From contig JAKZAP010000003.1 in NCBI GenBank assembly GCA_023053575.1, positions 7,106,561 through 7,170,560 of the forward strand: a stretch of DNA of 64,000 nt, in the 5' to 3' direction. The DNA comes from Branchinecta lynchi (Eukaryota > Arthropoda > Branchiopoda > Anostraca > Branchinectidae). The first letter of the stretch is position 1. Each line of letters starts with the position of its first letter. A program made the translations under genes and the position numbers. The notes beneath the pieces were generated by a model. That model saw only the letters and a program-made list of their open reading frames with translations. It ran no database searches and was not told the origin of the DNA. Below, piece by piece: positions 22,660 to 34,733 of the stretch.

Positions 22660-24122
22660 TTAATGCGTTGTCACTGACTGTTATTTTGAAGTTGCTACTT
22701 CCTCTCCTTTTTACTCTTTGTTTTCCGTGTATTCTGTTTTTGTTACGGACATACAATAAATAAAATAGGCCTACAGTATAAAAAATTATTTAGGGCGAAA
22801 ACCTGACTGTCTTGCACACAAATTAATGAGTTATTTTGGGGTTAGCAGTCCAAGTCTTCACAGTTATTCTTACAATAAAATGATGCCTTAATGCCTCTAT
22901 ATTAAGTCTGACTGAGTTTTACTATCACCCTTCTACGGGAGGAAAATGAAGTTATATTACAGCTACAAAAGAGCAATTCGAAAATTGAAATCTATATAGT
23001 ATGATATGGCGACAAGCTAAGCCTAGCGTTAAATATATTAATAAATGTACTGATAAATACAAACTGAATCGAAATATCGGGGACGTTCATGGTTTAAAAG
23101 TGCATTTCACTTTCTTTGTGGATTTCACTATACAGCATGAAAGGGATCACACCTATACCAAGCGTTTGAATATTGTAACTATTTCAGAAAACCCAGGTCT
23201 GCAACAATACGAGCTGTCACGTTTGTATTATTTCAAAACAAAAGATTATAAAAAAGGACTGACTGGAAAGTCCATGATTGGCGCTGTCGAACCTTTTCCA
23301 TCTGACATTCAGCAAAACCTTGAACTTCCGAATCCATTAATTTTGAATAGAACAAACAAACGATGCGAATCGGACCGGCTCTCGTGCGAGCCTGTTCGGG
23401 ACATATGCCATTGGAAAGATTTTCTTATCTTCTAAATATTTAGAAGCCAGTACCTGCCAAGGTCTCATGCAGTCGGGGACTTGGCTTTGCTTTTTGCTAA
23501 TCTTCCCCGGAAATCTTGGAGAAACTGGCTCCAACAGTCCCTAGTTCATTCCTATGTTTAGAACCAGATCACTGGCCAAGTCTTCTAGATTCCCGGCGCT
23601 TTTTTAACATTTCTCTGACTGCATTGACAACCACGCCATTATGAAGGCTTTTAACCCGACATATGTGTATACATTTGTATTTATTTATTTATTTGCCGCA
23701 CGTTTTAGGAATTAAGGATACTTGCAACCTGAAGGGATACTTATTGATGTTGATCCTTTCTGTGGCATGCCCTTTTGTTTACTGCATTCCAGAATTAGGT
23801 ATTACTTAATCATAATCATACTTACTGACTTAATCATTTACTGGCATAACTGCAACTTCATTTGTTTATGCTCTCATTTCGGACCCCCTAAAAATTAACC
23901 ACGTCACAAATTCAAACCGCATTCCTACACGCAAGAACACATTTCATGGTAATTGATGACCTTTAAATCTTCTCCAAAGCCTCTTCAGATACAGAGCGTG
24001 AATTCAACTAAAAATAATAACTATTACCGTAGTTGCTATTTTCTTTTCAACCTCATAAAAAGTTACTACGCAGACCGTTCCAACCTTACTAATGCAACAA
24101 TAAATAAGGGAATGCCGATTAT
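22660..24122. other. No supported gene; possible LINE-like 3' end near 22770
   Basis: The T-rich stretch ending 'acaataaataaaatagg' near 22770 resembles a retrotransposon 3' end. A 144-codon open frame at 23001-23435 has no recognisable motif. A fragment at about 23990-24100 ('aaaaagttactacgcagacc') is a partial duplicate of the adjacent MITE-D. Confidence 0.35.
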
Positions 24123-24422
24123 GAGCGTGTTCCACCCTTCTAACAATAGTAACTATTAATTACTATTTTCGTTCCAACGTCGTAGAAAGTTACTACGCTG
24201 ACCGTTCCAACTTTCTCGAAATAGTAGCTAACTAACTACTTGCTTACAACCCTCGGAGCGTATTAGCGTGGTAACTACGATCCCCGTAACGTGATTGGCC
24301 CAATCAGCCCGCGGCACAATATTTTGCCAAAAATGGGAAAATTCGTCCCAGCCTTGGGGCTAAGAAGCCAGGATCCGTGACGTCATGCGTAATAACTATG
24401 ATAAGTAAGGTGGAACACACTC
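24123..24422 (-). mobile_element. MITE-D copy 2 (300 bp)
   Basis: The ends GAGCGTGTTCCACC and GGTGGAACACACTC match the copy at 8717-9014, but the body is in the opposite orientation ('gtgacgtcatgcgtaataac' is at the right here). No open frame is conserved between copies. Confidence 0.87.
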
Positions 24423-25214
24423 ATAGATACATGTGTGTTTTAAGTCTGTGATCAAGTTGGCTGAAGGGGCACAGTCAACAGTAAAGAATCTGTAAATTTT
24501 AACAGTAAAGATAATGGACTAGATACAATGTTTTTGAACGACACAAATTACATGGAAATATTAAAATATATGGTATGTTTCAACAACGCTGACGGTAGGC
24601 ATTCAATAAACTATACTAGCAAATGATCTGAAGCATTCATTCATTTATTCATACTACACAAACTATTGACACACGAGTCTCTGAGGCTCGACAAAATGCG
24701 GGGAAATTCATTAGCTGTATTCATCAAAAAACATTAAGTAGCTAATTAACAAAAACTAAGAAAATGTCATGGCATAAACTTGCCAAATATGAAGGATCCA
24801 TTCACTACCTGTACTCTACAAAATATTATATTGGATCAACTTGCAGTGTGTATTACATTGTTGGCTATTAGTTTTCCATAGCCTTTTAAGTGGATCCACC
24901 ACTGGCAATCGTAGCTGTCGGAAGACATTTCAGCCAATCACAGCACACCGGGTCTGGACGAGCACGGCTCTAACGGCCACACTATTGCCATCGGATGACA
25001 CATTTTATTCATTGTATTACTACTGAATGTTCATTGAGGGGAGGGGGGGAGGCTTTGCTGTACTGAGGTGGGGAGTGTATTTTATTTTCGTACATTGTAT
25101 TTGGTCTTATAGGGTACGCAATTTATGTTTGTACGTATTTGTGTCAAACAACAACTGTTTTCTGCACTGTTGGTCTGCGACTGTTGTTACTTGTGTTAGA
25201 AAAAAAAAGGATCC

Positions 25215-25445
25215 AGATTTATTATAACGCTATTTCGGCCCTTCTTGTCAAGGATCCTCTTCACGCTCAAACTAGGAAAACGAATCAGCTGATGTATTCG
25301 TTAACGCAGCCAACTCTGATTCGAAGTCCGCTTGGAAAGAAGGAATATTTAAATCAGTACTTTTTTCTACTTAAAACTTTAATGTTTTTCAAGGTTCGAG
25401 AGACATTTCGTCCCTTCTTGGCAAGGTTCCTCTCCAGGCGTACAG
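25215..25445 (-). ncRNA. Two hammerhead-like repeat cores on the minus strand
   Basis: On the minus strand, 25404-25440 reads CTGGAGAGGAACCTT-GCCAAG-AAGGGAC-GAAAT and 25222-25262 reads GTGAAGAGGATCCTT-GACAAG-AAGGGCC-GAAAT. Each keeps stem II and GAAA and differs from CUGANGA at one base. They are probably inactive relatives of the repeat at 28144-28316. Confidence 0.4.
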
Positions 25446-26671
25446 AACAACCTATAACACCTCTTTCTAAATTCGTGTTTGTAGCTTGACTTGCGAGGAG
25501 ACTTGCTTGGGGAAACACTGCGACTCAATTCCCTGGGAACTCACGAGAGGGACTGAGTAGAGTTTACCTGAGTTATCTTGAGCCTAGAAAACCACGAAGC
25601 CTTAAACACTTCGGCTACTCTCTATCCCTGGTCATTAGTGGTAGCGTAAAATTCCTCGGAGACCAACATTACGATGCTGAAGCGGAAAGCCCTTTAAGAG
25701 CTTAGATAGACCCGACAGACCCCAGGCTAGGCCCGGTTCCAACCAGTGGCATCAGAAAAATCAGATAACAGCCAAGATAACAGCTCTGAATTGTATACAG
25801 TCCTATTAGCCGTACCATATCAGTAACAAGAAACCATGTGGTATGAACACGCCTTTATACCACAGTCATCTTACACAAAACCACCCTGACCATTATGGTG
25901 GTTCCACGCCACTAGGTATCAAAGACCTCCAAGGGGGGTGTCCCCTTCCGAGTGATTAGGCAGTTGAAAATCGATTCCGAGCCTTCGATCGGCTCTTGTT
26001 AAATTCCACAGTGTTGTCGCATTCAATTCATCAATCATGCGAGAAAAAAAGATCTAACGAGCGTAGACACTCGCCCCTCCCCCCTTGATATAGCAGAAGC
26101 ACATGTTACCCGGAAGCGGTCGTTAGAGATTCTGCAGGGGTTAGACGGCTGCGTCCAGAGAGGCAGAGACAAACTTCTTTCAATGGCAGGAAGTACGTTC
26201 TTTTTAAAATGGCCATGTCACGAGCGGGTGCTTAATTTATTAGTTGGGGGAACAAATTGACAGGAGTTAAATTATAAATGAACGTTACTGCTACCTCTCA
26301 TCTAGGAACATGCATTGTCGTGCAAACTGAAACTGGGAACAAAAATGTATATTTATACTACAACAAGGCAAATTTCGGAACATATATCGTTCGAGGTCCG
26401 AGTCTTGATATCCCCCGTACTTTAACCTTTAACGGAACATTTAGTCTCACTTCCAGCATAGCTACCTCTCCCTAATCTCGTGTTTGGCAAACCTCTGGGC
26501 GCCAATTTTTTTCATGAAACAACTCTGTTAACCATCAGGCTAAACCGCCCGATCGATCAATCGAATCCCCAATGACAAAACCTATCATGCCTATGAAACT
26601 AATTCACTCCACTTGCGTGATCTTTCCATCCATTCTTGATCCAGGGAATCTGAATTTCGGAAGTTCATTCT

Positions 26672-26708
<37 letters not shown>

Positions 26709-28143
26709 TGGACATCACCCTCATCTGTATGATTGACATGCCTGTCTGTTTGCGCGACGTACTAGGCTCACGATCGTTATTTTCCAAAAGCTCATTGGTC
26801 AGAAGACTAGTTATGCAAATTTTGCCGCGTTTCTCATCCGAGGCAACGGGTCTAAAGAGTGGCTAAAAACAGCCGAAGACTTTTGACATTTGCTACACTG
26901 ACCCTCACTGAACTTGAACTTACAAATCTCATTAAACTTGATATATGAAAAACACACAGTCTGAATATTTATCATTAATGATTTTAATACAAGATGAAAA
27001 TCAATCATATGAGCAAAGAAGTAACGCATTTTCGTCAGGTCTTCAGGCCTACGGAAGTGAAGAAGTGACAGGAACAACGCAGTGGGTAGGTATTAAAACA
27101 CAAGAGATTTGATGGCCGTAATGGGACCGACAAGGTCTGGAGTTCCGGATTCCTTTAGGGTCTGGTTACACTCTTAGCTGGAGCAGAAACCCCAAGTTTC
27201 AACCCCCCGAAGCCAGACAAAAGGCCGACTTGATAGCGAAATACGATAGGGTCGATACAGACTGACATTGGAGTTGTGCCTCAAGCCATGGCAAATTTTA
27301 CATGTTTTCTTGAAATAGGGGTGAAAAAAACCAAGAGAAGAGATTCAATTTGGGCAATAAACAACTTTTAATTCGAAGTTCCCATCAACTGACCAGCAAA
27401 AGCTTGACACATTTGATTTGATGCTACCAAAAAATGTTATTTTTCTGTCACCTGCTGTTTTAGAAATCACTTTGTATTTCTCTCAAGGAAAGCAGGAAAC
27501 CACCAGCCAAAAACCCAGTTACAGAATCACTACAATTAAGTGTGGGAAAGAAATGTCAAACCTGGCTACTTTTTTAATACCGCAAAATAGGTTGTTTTAA
27601 AACCAAATGTAACAATCTGGTTCTCAATGGTGGTAATCCATTTCGGTGACCCCCGTTATTGGTGGTTTGTAAAACCCATAGCTGACACTCTGGTTCTTGG
27701 ACTTCCATAAGAGAAGCTAAATGTCTCGATTTTACTACACAATTCTATATTTGCAGGTGGTTGTTATCTATAGACAAACAGATTCTGTATTTAGTTAATT
27801 TTCCCTTTTAACTACAGCTATTTAGAAGCAGAACTTTAATGTGCAGTTTTAGTTTATTTTCTATTTGTAATTTCTCTTTTCCTTTTAATTACATCTATAT
27901 AAAAACATAACTTATCGTGTGAAGCTTTTAGTTTATTTTCTATTTGTTATTTTTCTTTTACTTTTAGTTATACCTATATTCAAGCAGAGTTATAATGAAT
28001 AGTTTTTGGTTTTATTTTCTATCTGTATTTTTCTATCCCTTTTTGTTACATCTATCTACAAGCACACATTTTTTTATTTTTTTTAGTTTAGTTTCTATTT
28101 GAAATCATTTTAAACATTTGTTTTAGCCCAAGCTGACTTTGAA
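25446..28143. other. No supported gene; poly-C tract at 26673-26707
   Basis: The stretch holds a run of about 35 C, short open frames without motifs (for example 26278-26475), and near 27000-27075 a weak match to the right half of MITE-A. T-rich blocks at 27840-28090 repeat 'tagtttattttctatttg' several times at about 70-80-bp spacing. Confidence 0.4.
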
Positions 28144-28316
28144 ACATTTATTCAAACAATGTTTACAACGGATACGTCAGCTATGATTCTTCATCAGCGA
28201 TATTTCGGCCTGACGTATTGACAGCCTGACGAGGACCCTTGCCAAGAAGGGCCGAAATATCGCTGATGAAGAATCATAGCTGACGTATCCGTTGTAAACA
28301 CTGTTTGAATGAAATC
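28144..28316. ncRNA. Inverted pair of a repeat with a hammerhead-like core
   Basis: Arms at about 28145-28211 and 28250-28316 are reverse complements with few mismatches. The plus strand from 28226 reads CTGACGA, a stem II GG-A-CCCTT-GCCAAG-AAGGG-CC, and GAAA (254-257). It continues with a hairpin TGAT-GAAGA-ATCA and ATA|GCTG at 28276-28282, where GCTG can pair with CAGC at 28222-28225. That order (stem I, CUGANGA, stem II, GAAA, stem III, NUH, stem I) is the type I hammerhead layout. A six-base bulge in stem III and the competing long palindrome weaken the case. Hammerheads of this type are known in Penelope-like retroelements and retrozymes. Confidence 0.5.
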
Positions 28317-28704
28317 ATTTTTTCCCGGTTAGTTGATATATTCAAATCGATCCATAGTTTATTTTAAAATTCCTACATGTGTTCATTTCCAGATGTGTAA
28401 TACAATCACGAAATAATTCATAAATTTATGGGTGGTAATACCCTTTACAGAAGCCATTTAAACCTGAACCCCTCCTGTTGATCAGCCTGCTGTCTAGGCA
28501 ACGATCTGCTACCAAACGCAGTTCCTGCAACCCCAACGAAAACGGAAGTTTTAACGCATGACATTTGGGCATGACACCTGTATCCTTTCCGGAAGCAGAC
28601 CAGGATGAAGCTGGCCGAGATGAAACGTGAGAACCACGCTGCTGTCGGGTCATTTTTGAATCGTCAATATCACAGAACCACCCAGCCAGAGTATGCTGCC
28701 CTTC

Positions 28705-29200
28705 TTAAAGTTCAACTGAACAGACAGATAATTTTTACATTTGACATTTTAACACACAGAATTATTGTTACTCATCTGTGGGATTTTGTGTCCGTTCAGA
28801 ATGTACGCTGCTTGTACAAAAACTCAAAATTCACCCAGATGCGGCGACTTTGAATCTGAACAAAAGTCTGTATTTCCTTGGTTAAAGGCGAAAGCTTGGA
28901 GGAGTGATGGCTGAAGAAAGTAGTAAAATTGTGTCACAATATGTCCTGCACGGAATCAATCATGTTATTAGTTTTTCGATATTGGCTTACTTTTGTGGTT
29001 GCAAAATATTTCAAGCATCGAGGGACAAGCACATAGAGGTACGACAAATTCGAAAGAATAAGTTCATTCAATGAAATCAGCTATCAAGAGATAGCGGATA
29101 AACAGAGTAACGCCTTTCGATAGTGTTTTGAGGCTTATTTAGGTGAATAAGTGATGTGTAACAAGACTGACGGATCTCTGTCATATTCTGTTAACTTAAA
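28705..29200 (+). mobile_element. MITE-A copy (about 496 bp)
   Basis: Starts TTAAAGTTCAACTGAACAG and ends in a degraded TTAACTTAAA. It carries the shared block 'gcacatagaggtacgacaaa' at about 29028-29047 and 'gaataagtgatgtgtaac'. Confidence 0.78.
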
Positions 29201-30084
29201 GCCCTAGTACCCACAAGCGATGTTGCTCAGAAACTTATTAGATGGTGGTAGTCGGATGCGTCAGCGAAGTTTTTTGTCTTGCGATATTTTGGTCCTTACG
29301 TGGAATGGACTTGAGGCGAAATACGTCGATAATGTGAAATCCCTCAGATGTCTTCTAAATACGTCGGCCTTTGTGATGTCATTAAGAAGTCGGTGTTTGT
29401 AGTTTGTATTCAACAAAAAGTTTTCGAGATATTTTTTTGTGTTGGTCTTTTAAGTAATACTACAACAAAGGCGAAAAAATGTTCGATAGTTTCAGAAATT
29501 ACGATATTCAACTTTAAATCTGGTAATCAAGAATGACATAAATGTATTCGAGAATTTTCACGAAAACTTAAAAAAAAATATGGATTAATTTACTAAACTA
29601 AGCTGGGCCGCTTAAAGTTATGGCTCCAACTTCGAGCTACTGTCCACATCCCCTGATTCTTAGGAAAAGTGAATGGGAAAAAAGCGGAAAGTTTGAAAAA
29701 AAAAATGGTGGATGAAAAGCTTGCTTGCCAGCTTTGCAGTAAATATGGTTTACTTCCCGATTAAGCTCCCATTCTTAAACCCAATCTTATACTCGACCTG
29801 AAAAACAGGAAATAATAATATTTCAAGTCGCCTGAAAGTTATGGAAGAAAGAAATAGCGGGGTTATGAACTTGCTCGTCGGCTCTATGGCAATGATGAGG
29901 AAGGGTTTGTTCATTTCCTGTGAGACTGCATTGAGCTTTCGGACGAAAGGGAGGCTTGCTTTTGGGGCTTCATGTCCTCTCGATATCCATACAAACATGA
30001 AGAGTGTGTGCCGGCTGATGAAAAAAAGTATTATAAAAAAGAGATTTCGACTCCGATCTTCTGTTTTGACGATACTGTTGGGTG
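29201..30084. other. No recognisable feature
   Basis: Open frames of 60-90 codons overlap here on both strands but show no family motif or splice context. Confidence 0.4.
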
Positions 30085-30205
30085 TTACGACTATAATAAT
30101 AATAACTGTATTTTAAAAAGCCCGAGGGCCATATACAGGTACAGGTTATTTATACGCAGAAACGTCAATCAACATACAACTAATCTACGGAAAGCTTTCT
30201 ATATT
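30085..30205 (-). mobile_element. LINE 3' end with (TTA)n tail, reverse
   Basis: On the minus strand 'tatggccctcgggcttttt' is followed by a TTATTATTATTAT tail, matching 4735-4826. Only the last part of the element remains. Confidence 0.45.
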
Positions 30206-30559
30206 CTAATGCTCTAGACACAAACCTACAAATCTTACTAATCGCCTGGGCGGATGTACACTTCAGGATACCAGGGAGTGTCGGGATATACCCACCGAAA
30301 ATCTCCCTACGGAGATCCGAAGATACTGATCCTTCTAAAGCTCATATAGAAACATTGACTCCTTAATCCCAATCTAATCTTTAGGCTTTCCTTCATTCAC
30401 ATCCACCACGAGTAGTGAGTCATCCTCAAAGATTTCAGGTATTCAACATTTCTGTCCTCAATATCAAGTATCAACGCATTTCGATGAATACAGAAAACAA
30501 AATAGAAAGAAGACATCCAAAATTTTAGGAAACGTTGTCCGTTTTCAAGTTTTCATCTA

Positions 30560-30716
30560 AATATCACAAAGATGATTTTGCTATTTATTTTAAAATTTAT
30601 TCATTTTTCGTTTATGTTGTGTGTTTCTGTTTGTTGTTTTTCCTTTTTCTTTTGTTCTTAGTACTTTCTTCTTGTGTCCGTGATTGTGTGACGGGTAACA
30701 AATAAAATTCATTCAT
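30560..30716 (+). mobile_element. LINE-like 3' end with ATTC tail
   Basis: A T-rich untranslated region ends 'gtgacgggtaacaaataaa' and 'attcattcattc'. The same layout is seen at 36600-36875 and in the duplicated unit at 16770-17345. The coding part is not recognisable. Confidence 0.5.
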
Positions 30717-32127
30717 TCAATATTAGGGTACTTCGGTGGAAGTAAGGTGTCAAGAAACAGAAAGCAGGTTACTTTGAAGTAAATGTCTTGAAGTTAAATT
30801 TTTGATCATGTCCATTGTAACGAAGGGTAAAAACATATCTGGGTAGTTGAGCTACAAAATGTAAATAAACAAACAACTGACGCCGCGTTTTTCGTACTTC
30901 GTATGTACTTTGGCGTACATAGTGACGCCAACTGACGCAACCAATCTTTATCATTAGTTGATGTTCTCAAGGTTTAAAAAATAATATTTTATCAATTTAA
31001 TAATTTTATGTTATCAGTTTATATTATAGTTCATAGATCTGCCCGTAACACCACATTACAACACAACTTGCTACGACGAGAAAATGTCAAGATAGGTCAC
31101 TAACAGGAGGAAAGAAAGTCACTCTTGTCATGCGTCTTGGTGCAAGAACCCTTTCAATCCAGACGTCTCCAAATAAAATGTTTGATTAACAACATACATT
31201 CAAGTATTCAATCTCCCAATCTCCTTCAAAGTCCCGAAAAAAATCAAACGAGTTCCGAAGTTAACCAAGATTCTCCAGCACAGGAAAGAAAAAAGTTTGT
31301 TCCGTCTCTTTGCCAATCTTACTCTTTTACTTCGAAATGCAATCGTACACTTTTAGTTCTCGAAGTTTTTAGCAAATTGTCATAAATTGGATCGCACTCT
31401 CGTCTAAAATACCCCACATAGGACACCAGCAAAGGTCATCAACACGTTTCTGGGATAGTGACCTCGCTTGGGCCACTAACAGATGTTGTTTACAACGATC
31501 AGAAACCCCTCCTCAAATTCAAAGGACGTTGTGTCTCAGTTTCCTGAACTGTTAAACTTCCAGCTGGATCGACGTACAGCATTGACATCTGTTGGGCCCA
31601 TTCTTCACCGACGGGTGTACCTACCAAGCCGCCTGTTTGTTTCCATACACCACCGGTAAACCAACTGTTGAAGGAACATGAAGAGACCCGAGAAATTTGA
31701 TTCACTAGCTGGCGGATACAGGGGACTAAGAGGGATCTTACATCTTCACACCTCCCAAAAGAACTCGCGTTTAACTGACACGTAAGGTTCACTTCTTCTT
31801 TTTTTCTTGTTTTTTTTTTTACCAACGAACGAAGTAGGCAAACGAACTAGCCGAGTTTGCCCCCACCACGGGTACCCTCTCCCTCCCCAAATAACACTCC
31901 TTCGATCTGCGAAACCGATTCACTAGCTGACGCATGCCACTTAGTTTTTTTGTTAATTTTAAATAGCCATTAGCGTCATTTCACTCACTACAAAACAGTC
32001 TATGAATTCCCTCAAGTGGCCCCTCCAAACCCCGAGTGAGAACTAAACATTCCGGAAGACCACTGTTACCTAAAAAGCCTTGGGGTAGAGTCGAAATTTG
32101 CCATCAGTCCAGCGGTTTCATGAGGGC
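30717..32127. other. No recognisable feature
   Basis: A 108-codon minus-strand open frame at 31499-31825 begins VNLTCQL by chance and lacks the rest of an Ig fold. No repeat was identified. Confidence 0.4.
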
Positions 32128-32301
32128 TACACTGTAAAAAGTTTCTCCGTTTCAAGATTAAAGTTAACTGCAGTATTTGCTACGCGGATTAATCTTATCT
32201 CTATTTGGTATTAATCTTATCTGCGTAGAGGTGAGGATAATCAGAGTAGCAAAGACTGCAGTTAACTTTAATCTTTATATGGAAAAACTTTTTACAGTGT
32301 A
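32128..32301. mobile_element. MITE-B copy (174 bp)
   Basis: Perfect ends TACACTGTAAAAAGTTT and its reverse complement; most of the element is palindromic ('ttaaagttaactgcag' on one arm, 'ctgcagttaactttaa' on the other). Confidence 0.92.
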
Positions 32302-32448
32302 GTTTCTAAAAGTCTCACTATCAAAATTTGTGACAGATAGCCTAAACTAAAATAGATCCACAAGTTTATGAGTAGAAAATATGTAATCTTCTTCCCGAGC
32401 AAATGTTTCTCTTTCGAGCGGCAAGCTATTATGTTCTGCCTACTACCA

Positions 32449-33065
32449 TAAACTTTAACTGAAAAAGCAGCTTATTTTTACGTCTGATATTTGAGTACAG
32501 TGAAACATTTTGACTCGTCTAAAAGATTTTGTATTATTTCATCCGAACACTATAAAAAAAATCTTGCAGTATTTGCTAATGGGATTAATCTTGTCTCTAA
32601 AAAGAGAATCTTATCTCTAATTCGGATTAATCTTACCTCAGTAGAGATAAGAATAGTCCCAGTAGCAGCAAATACTGTAAATAACTTTAATCCTTATTCG
32701 GATAAACTTTTTTGCAGTGTAGTAATGACTTTCAAGATGTGCGCTGCTTGCAGTGACAACCCTAAATTCAGCGGAGATTTTGAACTTGAAAGCTTGCCTG
32801 AATTACCAGGATTAAAGCCGATTAGGGCCGGCTCAATTTTCGGCAATGACCTACCTTTGCAGTTGGTAAATATTTCAAGCATAGAGGGACAGGCGCATAG
32901 AGGTATCACAAATCCGAAAGATTAAGTTCATTCGATGAAATCCATTATCCGTGGACAGCGGACAAACGGAGTATCGAATTTTTATCGGGTTTTCATGCCT
33001 GTTTAAGTGAATACGTGTTGTATTACTAGACTGTCTGTTTTTAGCCCTTTTCGGTTAAACTTTAA
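32449..33065 (+). mobile_element. MITE-A copy carrying a nested MITE-B
   Basis: Starts ATAAACTTTAACTGAAAAAG and ends TTTTCGGTTAAACTTTAA. The body matches other copies ('gcgcatagaggtatcacaaa' at about 32890), but a MITE-B lies at 32547-32721, so MITE-B inserted later. Confidence 0.82.
32547..32721. mobile_element. MITE-B copy nested in MITE-A (175 bp)
   Basis: Ends ACACTATAAAAAAA and TTTTTTGCAGTGTAG with the family's internal 'ggattaatctta' blocks. It is slightly more decayed than the copy at 32128. Confidence 0.85.
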
Positions 33066-33090
33066 GTACCATATTTACTATGTATTTGTA

Positions 33091-33400
33091 ACAAGTAAGC
33101 AAGTAATCTATTTATAACCTTCATTTTTAAAAAAGCGGAGCAAATGAAAGAAAGTAAATAAAACACAGAAACACACAGAAAAAGACACTTAATTTACAAT
33201 CTTTGGCCAGGAAGCAGTGGATAATATAAGGTCGTGTGCTGGTTGGGCCCTGTTGTCCGTGGCTTTTGACAGCGACGAGGAAACATCCAAAAGGGTAACA
33301 CTTGCATCTTGAATTTTGAACTTCTCCGTCAACGTATGGTTATGACATAATTTCGACAATTGGAGCAAGACAATGAACACTAGCCTAGCCGTTTTAATGA
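33091..33400 (-). mobile_element. LINE-1w 3' end (about 310 bp)
   Basis: The segment matches 57893-58200 in order: 'aagtaatctatttataacc', an A-rich block, 'gctggttgggccctgt', 'ccaaaagggtaacacttgc', 'atggttatgacataatttcg'. It is the 3' untranslated end and lacks coding sequence. Confidence 0.85.
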
Positions 33401-33426
33401 TAGTAGTTTCCAGCAGGACTGTCGTA

Positions 33427-33916
33427 GAACGTGTCCGAAAGCTCCGAAACGAACGAAAATGCTGAATTGATTCAGCATTTTATGCAGCATTTCGCTTTCG
33501 GACTTAAATTTTCGCTGAATTAATGCAGCAGCATAAAATTCATCGACAAATTCGGCAAGAATGCTAAATTTTCATGAAGAAACTGAGGAGTACGGCGATT
33601 CTCTCAGTGTTTTCGGCGGCAAACATAAAAAATTCAAAAAGACAACTGACAATTCGGCAAAAACACCAAATTTAAGACAACTGGCGATCATGGTCAACGA
33701 AGAAAGGAAAGATAAGAAGGTTGGATATCAGTAGCTCATCCATTTTGTCAGCTTTATACAGCTAATTCTTTTTTCTTCTTCTTCTTCCTGATTTAAATTT
33801 TGGTATTCTAGAAGTGTCAGAGAAGAAAGAAAGGTAACAGCTTTCGGACAAAAAAAGAAGAGAAAATGCAGCATTAGTGCAGCATTTACAGCACCAAAAA
33901 GCTTTCGAACACGTTC
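33427..33916. mobile_element. Single MITE with GAACGTGTCCGAAAGCT ends (490 bp)
   Basis: The left end GAACGTGTCCGAAAGCT is mirrored by AGCTTTCGAACACGTTC. The trinucleotide GTA at 33424-33426 and 33917-33919 is a candidate 3-bp target duplication. The interior repeats 'gcagcattt' and 'aattcggcaa' phrases. Confidence 0.82.
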
Positions 33917-34733
33917 GTACTATCTCTCTGCCACAAGTGTTGAAAGTGAGACAATGGGTGATTTCAGAAACTAGCGCTGAACTGGAATAAAGCACATTCC
34001 TTCATAAGATTACGGTTTCGACCACAGTTGGAAACCGAAAAGAAAACACGATAATCGCTATCGTGCGCTCCAACGTCCCTTCGCGTAACAAACCAGACTC
34101 CATTCATCTGCCGACAAAGCAAGGGCCCATAAGTACTATTCAAGTAGGTCTGAAGAGCACCCATTCCACAGGGGGTCCACGAGTTTTTTTACACCCCTCA
34201 TTCCGGTGCTCGAGAACACCCAGAGTGCAGATCACTGGACAGAGATTTGCGTCAAATTAATTGTAGGTATTTACACACGACCATAGGTGATAGGTCGGGT
34301 CAGAGGGCCTGCTTTGAAACTATTAAGGGGATGAGATGACTATAATTTTTTGGACGGAGTGGCGGATGTATATGGTTGTCTCAAACTCCGAGACAGGTGG
34401 GTTTTAACTTCGAGACCATGGTTATGGCATTATTAGCATTATCGGTTTATTTATTGTTTATTTATCAATCGTCATTTGAACAATGAACATGGATGAAGTA
34501 CAAGGGAAAAATCAAAACAAAAGGAAAATATTCACCTTTAATACTCGAAAAGAATCAATAATTATAAATTGAAGTATCAACTGAACATATTTACTAGTGT
34601 TACTATGTATTACATGTATTATTAGTTGTTGTTATCTAGAATAGTTCTGTCTGTTCCTTAGTTTCAGTTTTAACTTGACGCCGATTGCCTCACATTTAAA
34701 CGTAACAATGATTATTTTTTAGTTTGCTCTTTG

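Noticed and set aside
23001..23435. 144-codon plus-strand open frame
   Set aside because: No recognisable domain, no codon bias I can judge by eye, and no splice or promoter context. It could be a chance frame or a transposon relic.
26673..26707. Poly-C run read as an assembly gap filler
   Set aside because: Similar but shorter runs occur throughout the window inside defined repeats, so it is more likely real though of uncertain length.
31499..31825. Minus-strand frame starting with VNLTCQL, considered as a second Ig domain
   Set aside because: The rest lacks a C-strand Trp and a YxC motif at the right distance, there is no acceptor with a pyrimidine tract, and it lies between exons 1 and 2 where it does not fit the phase order.
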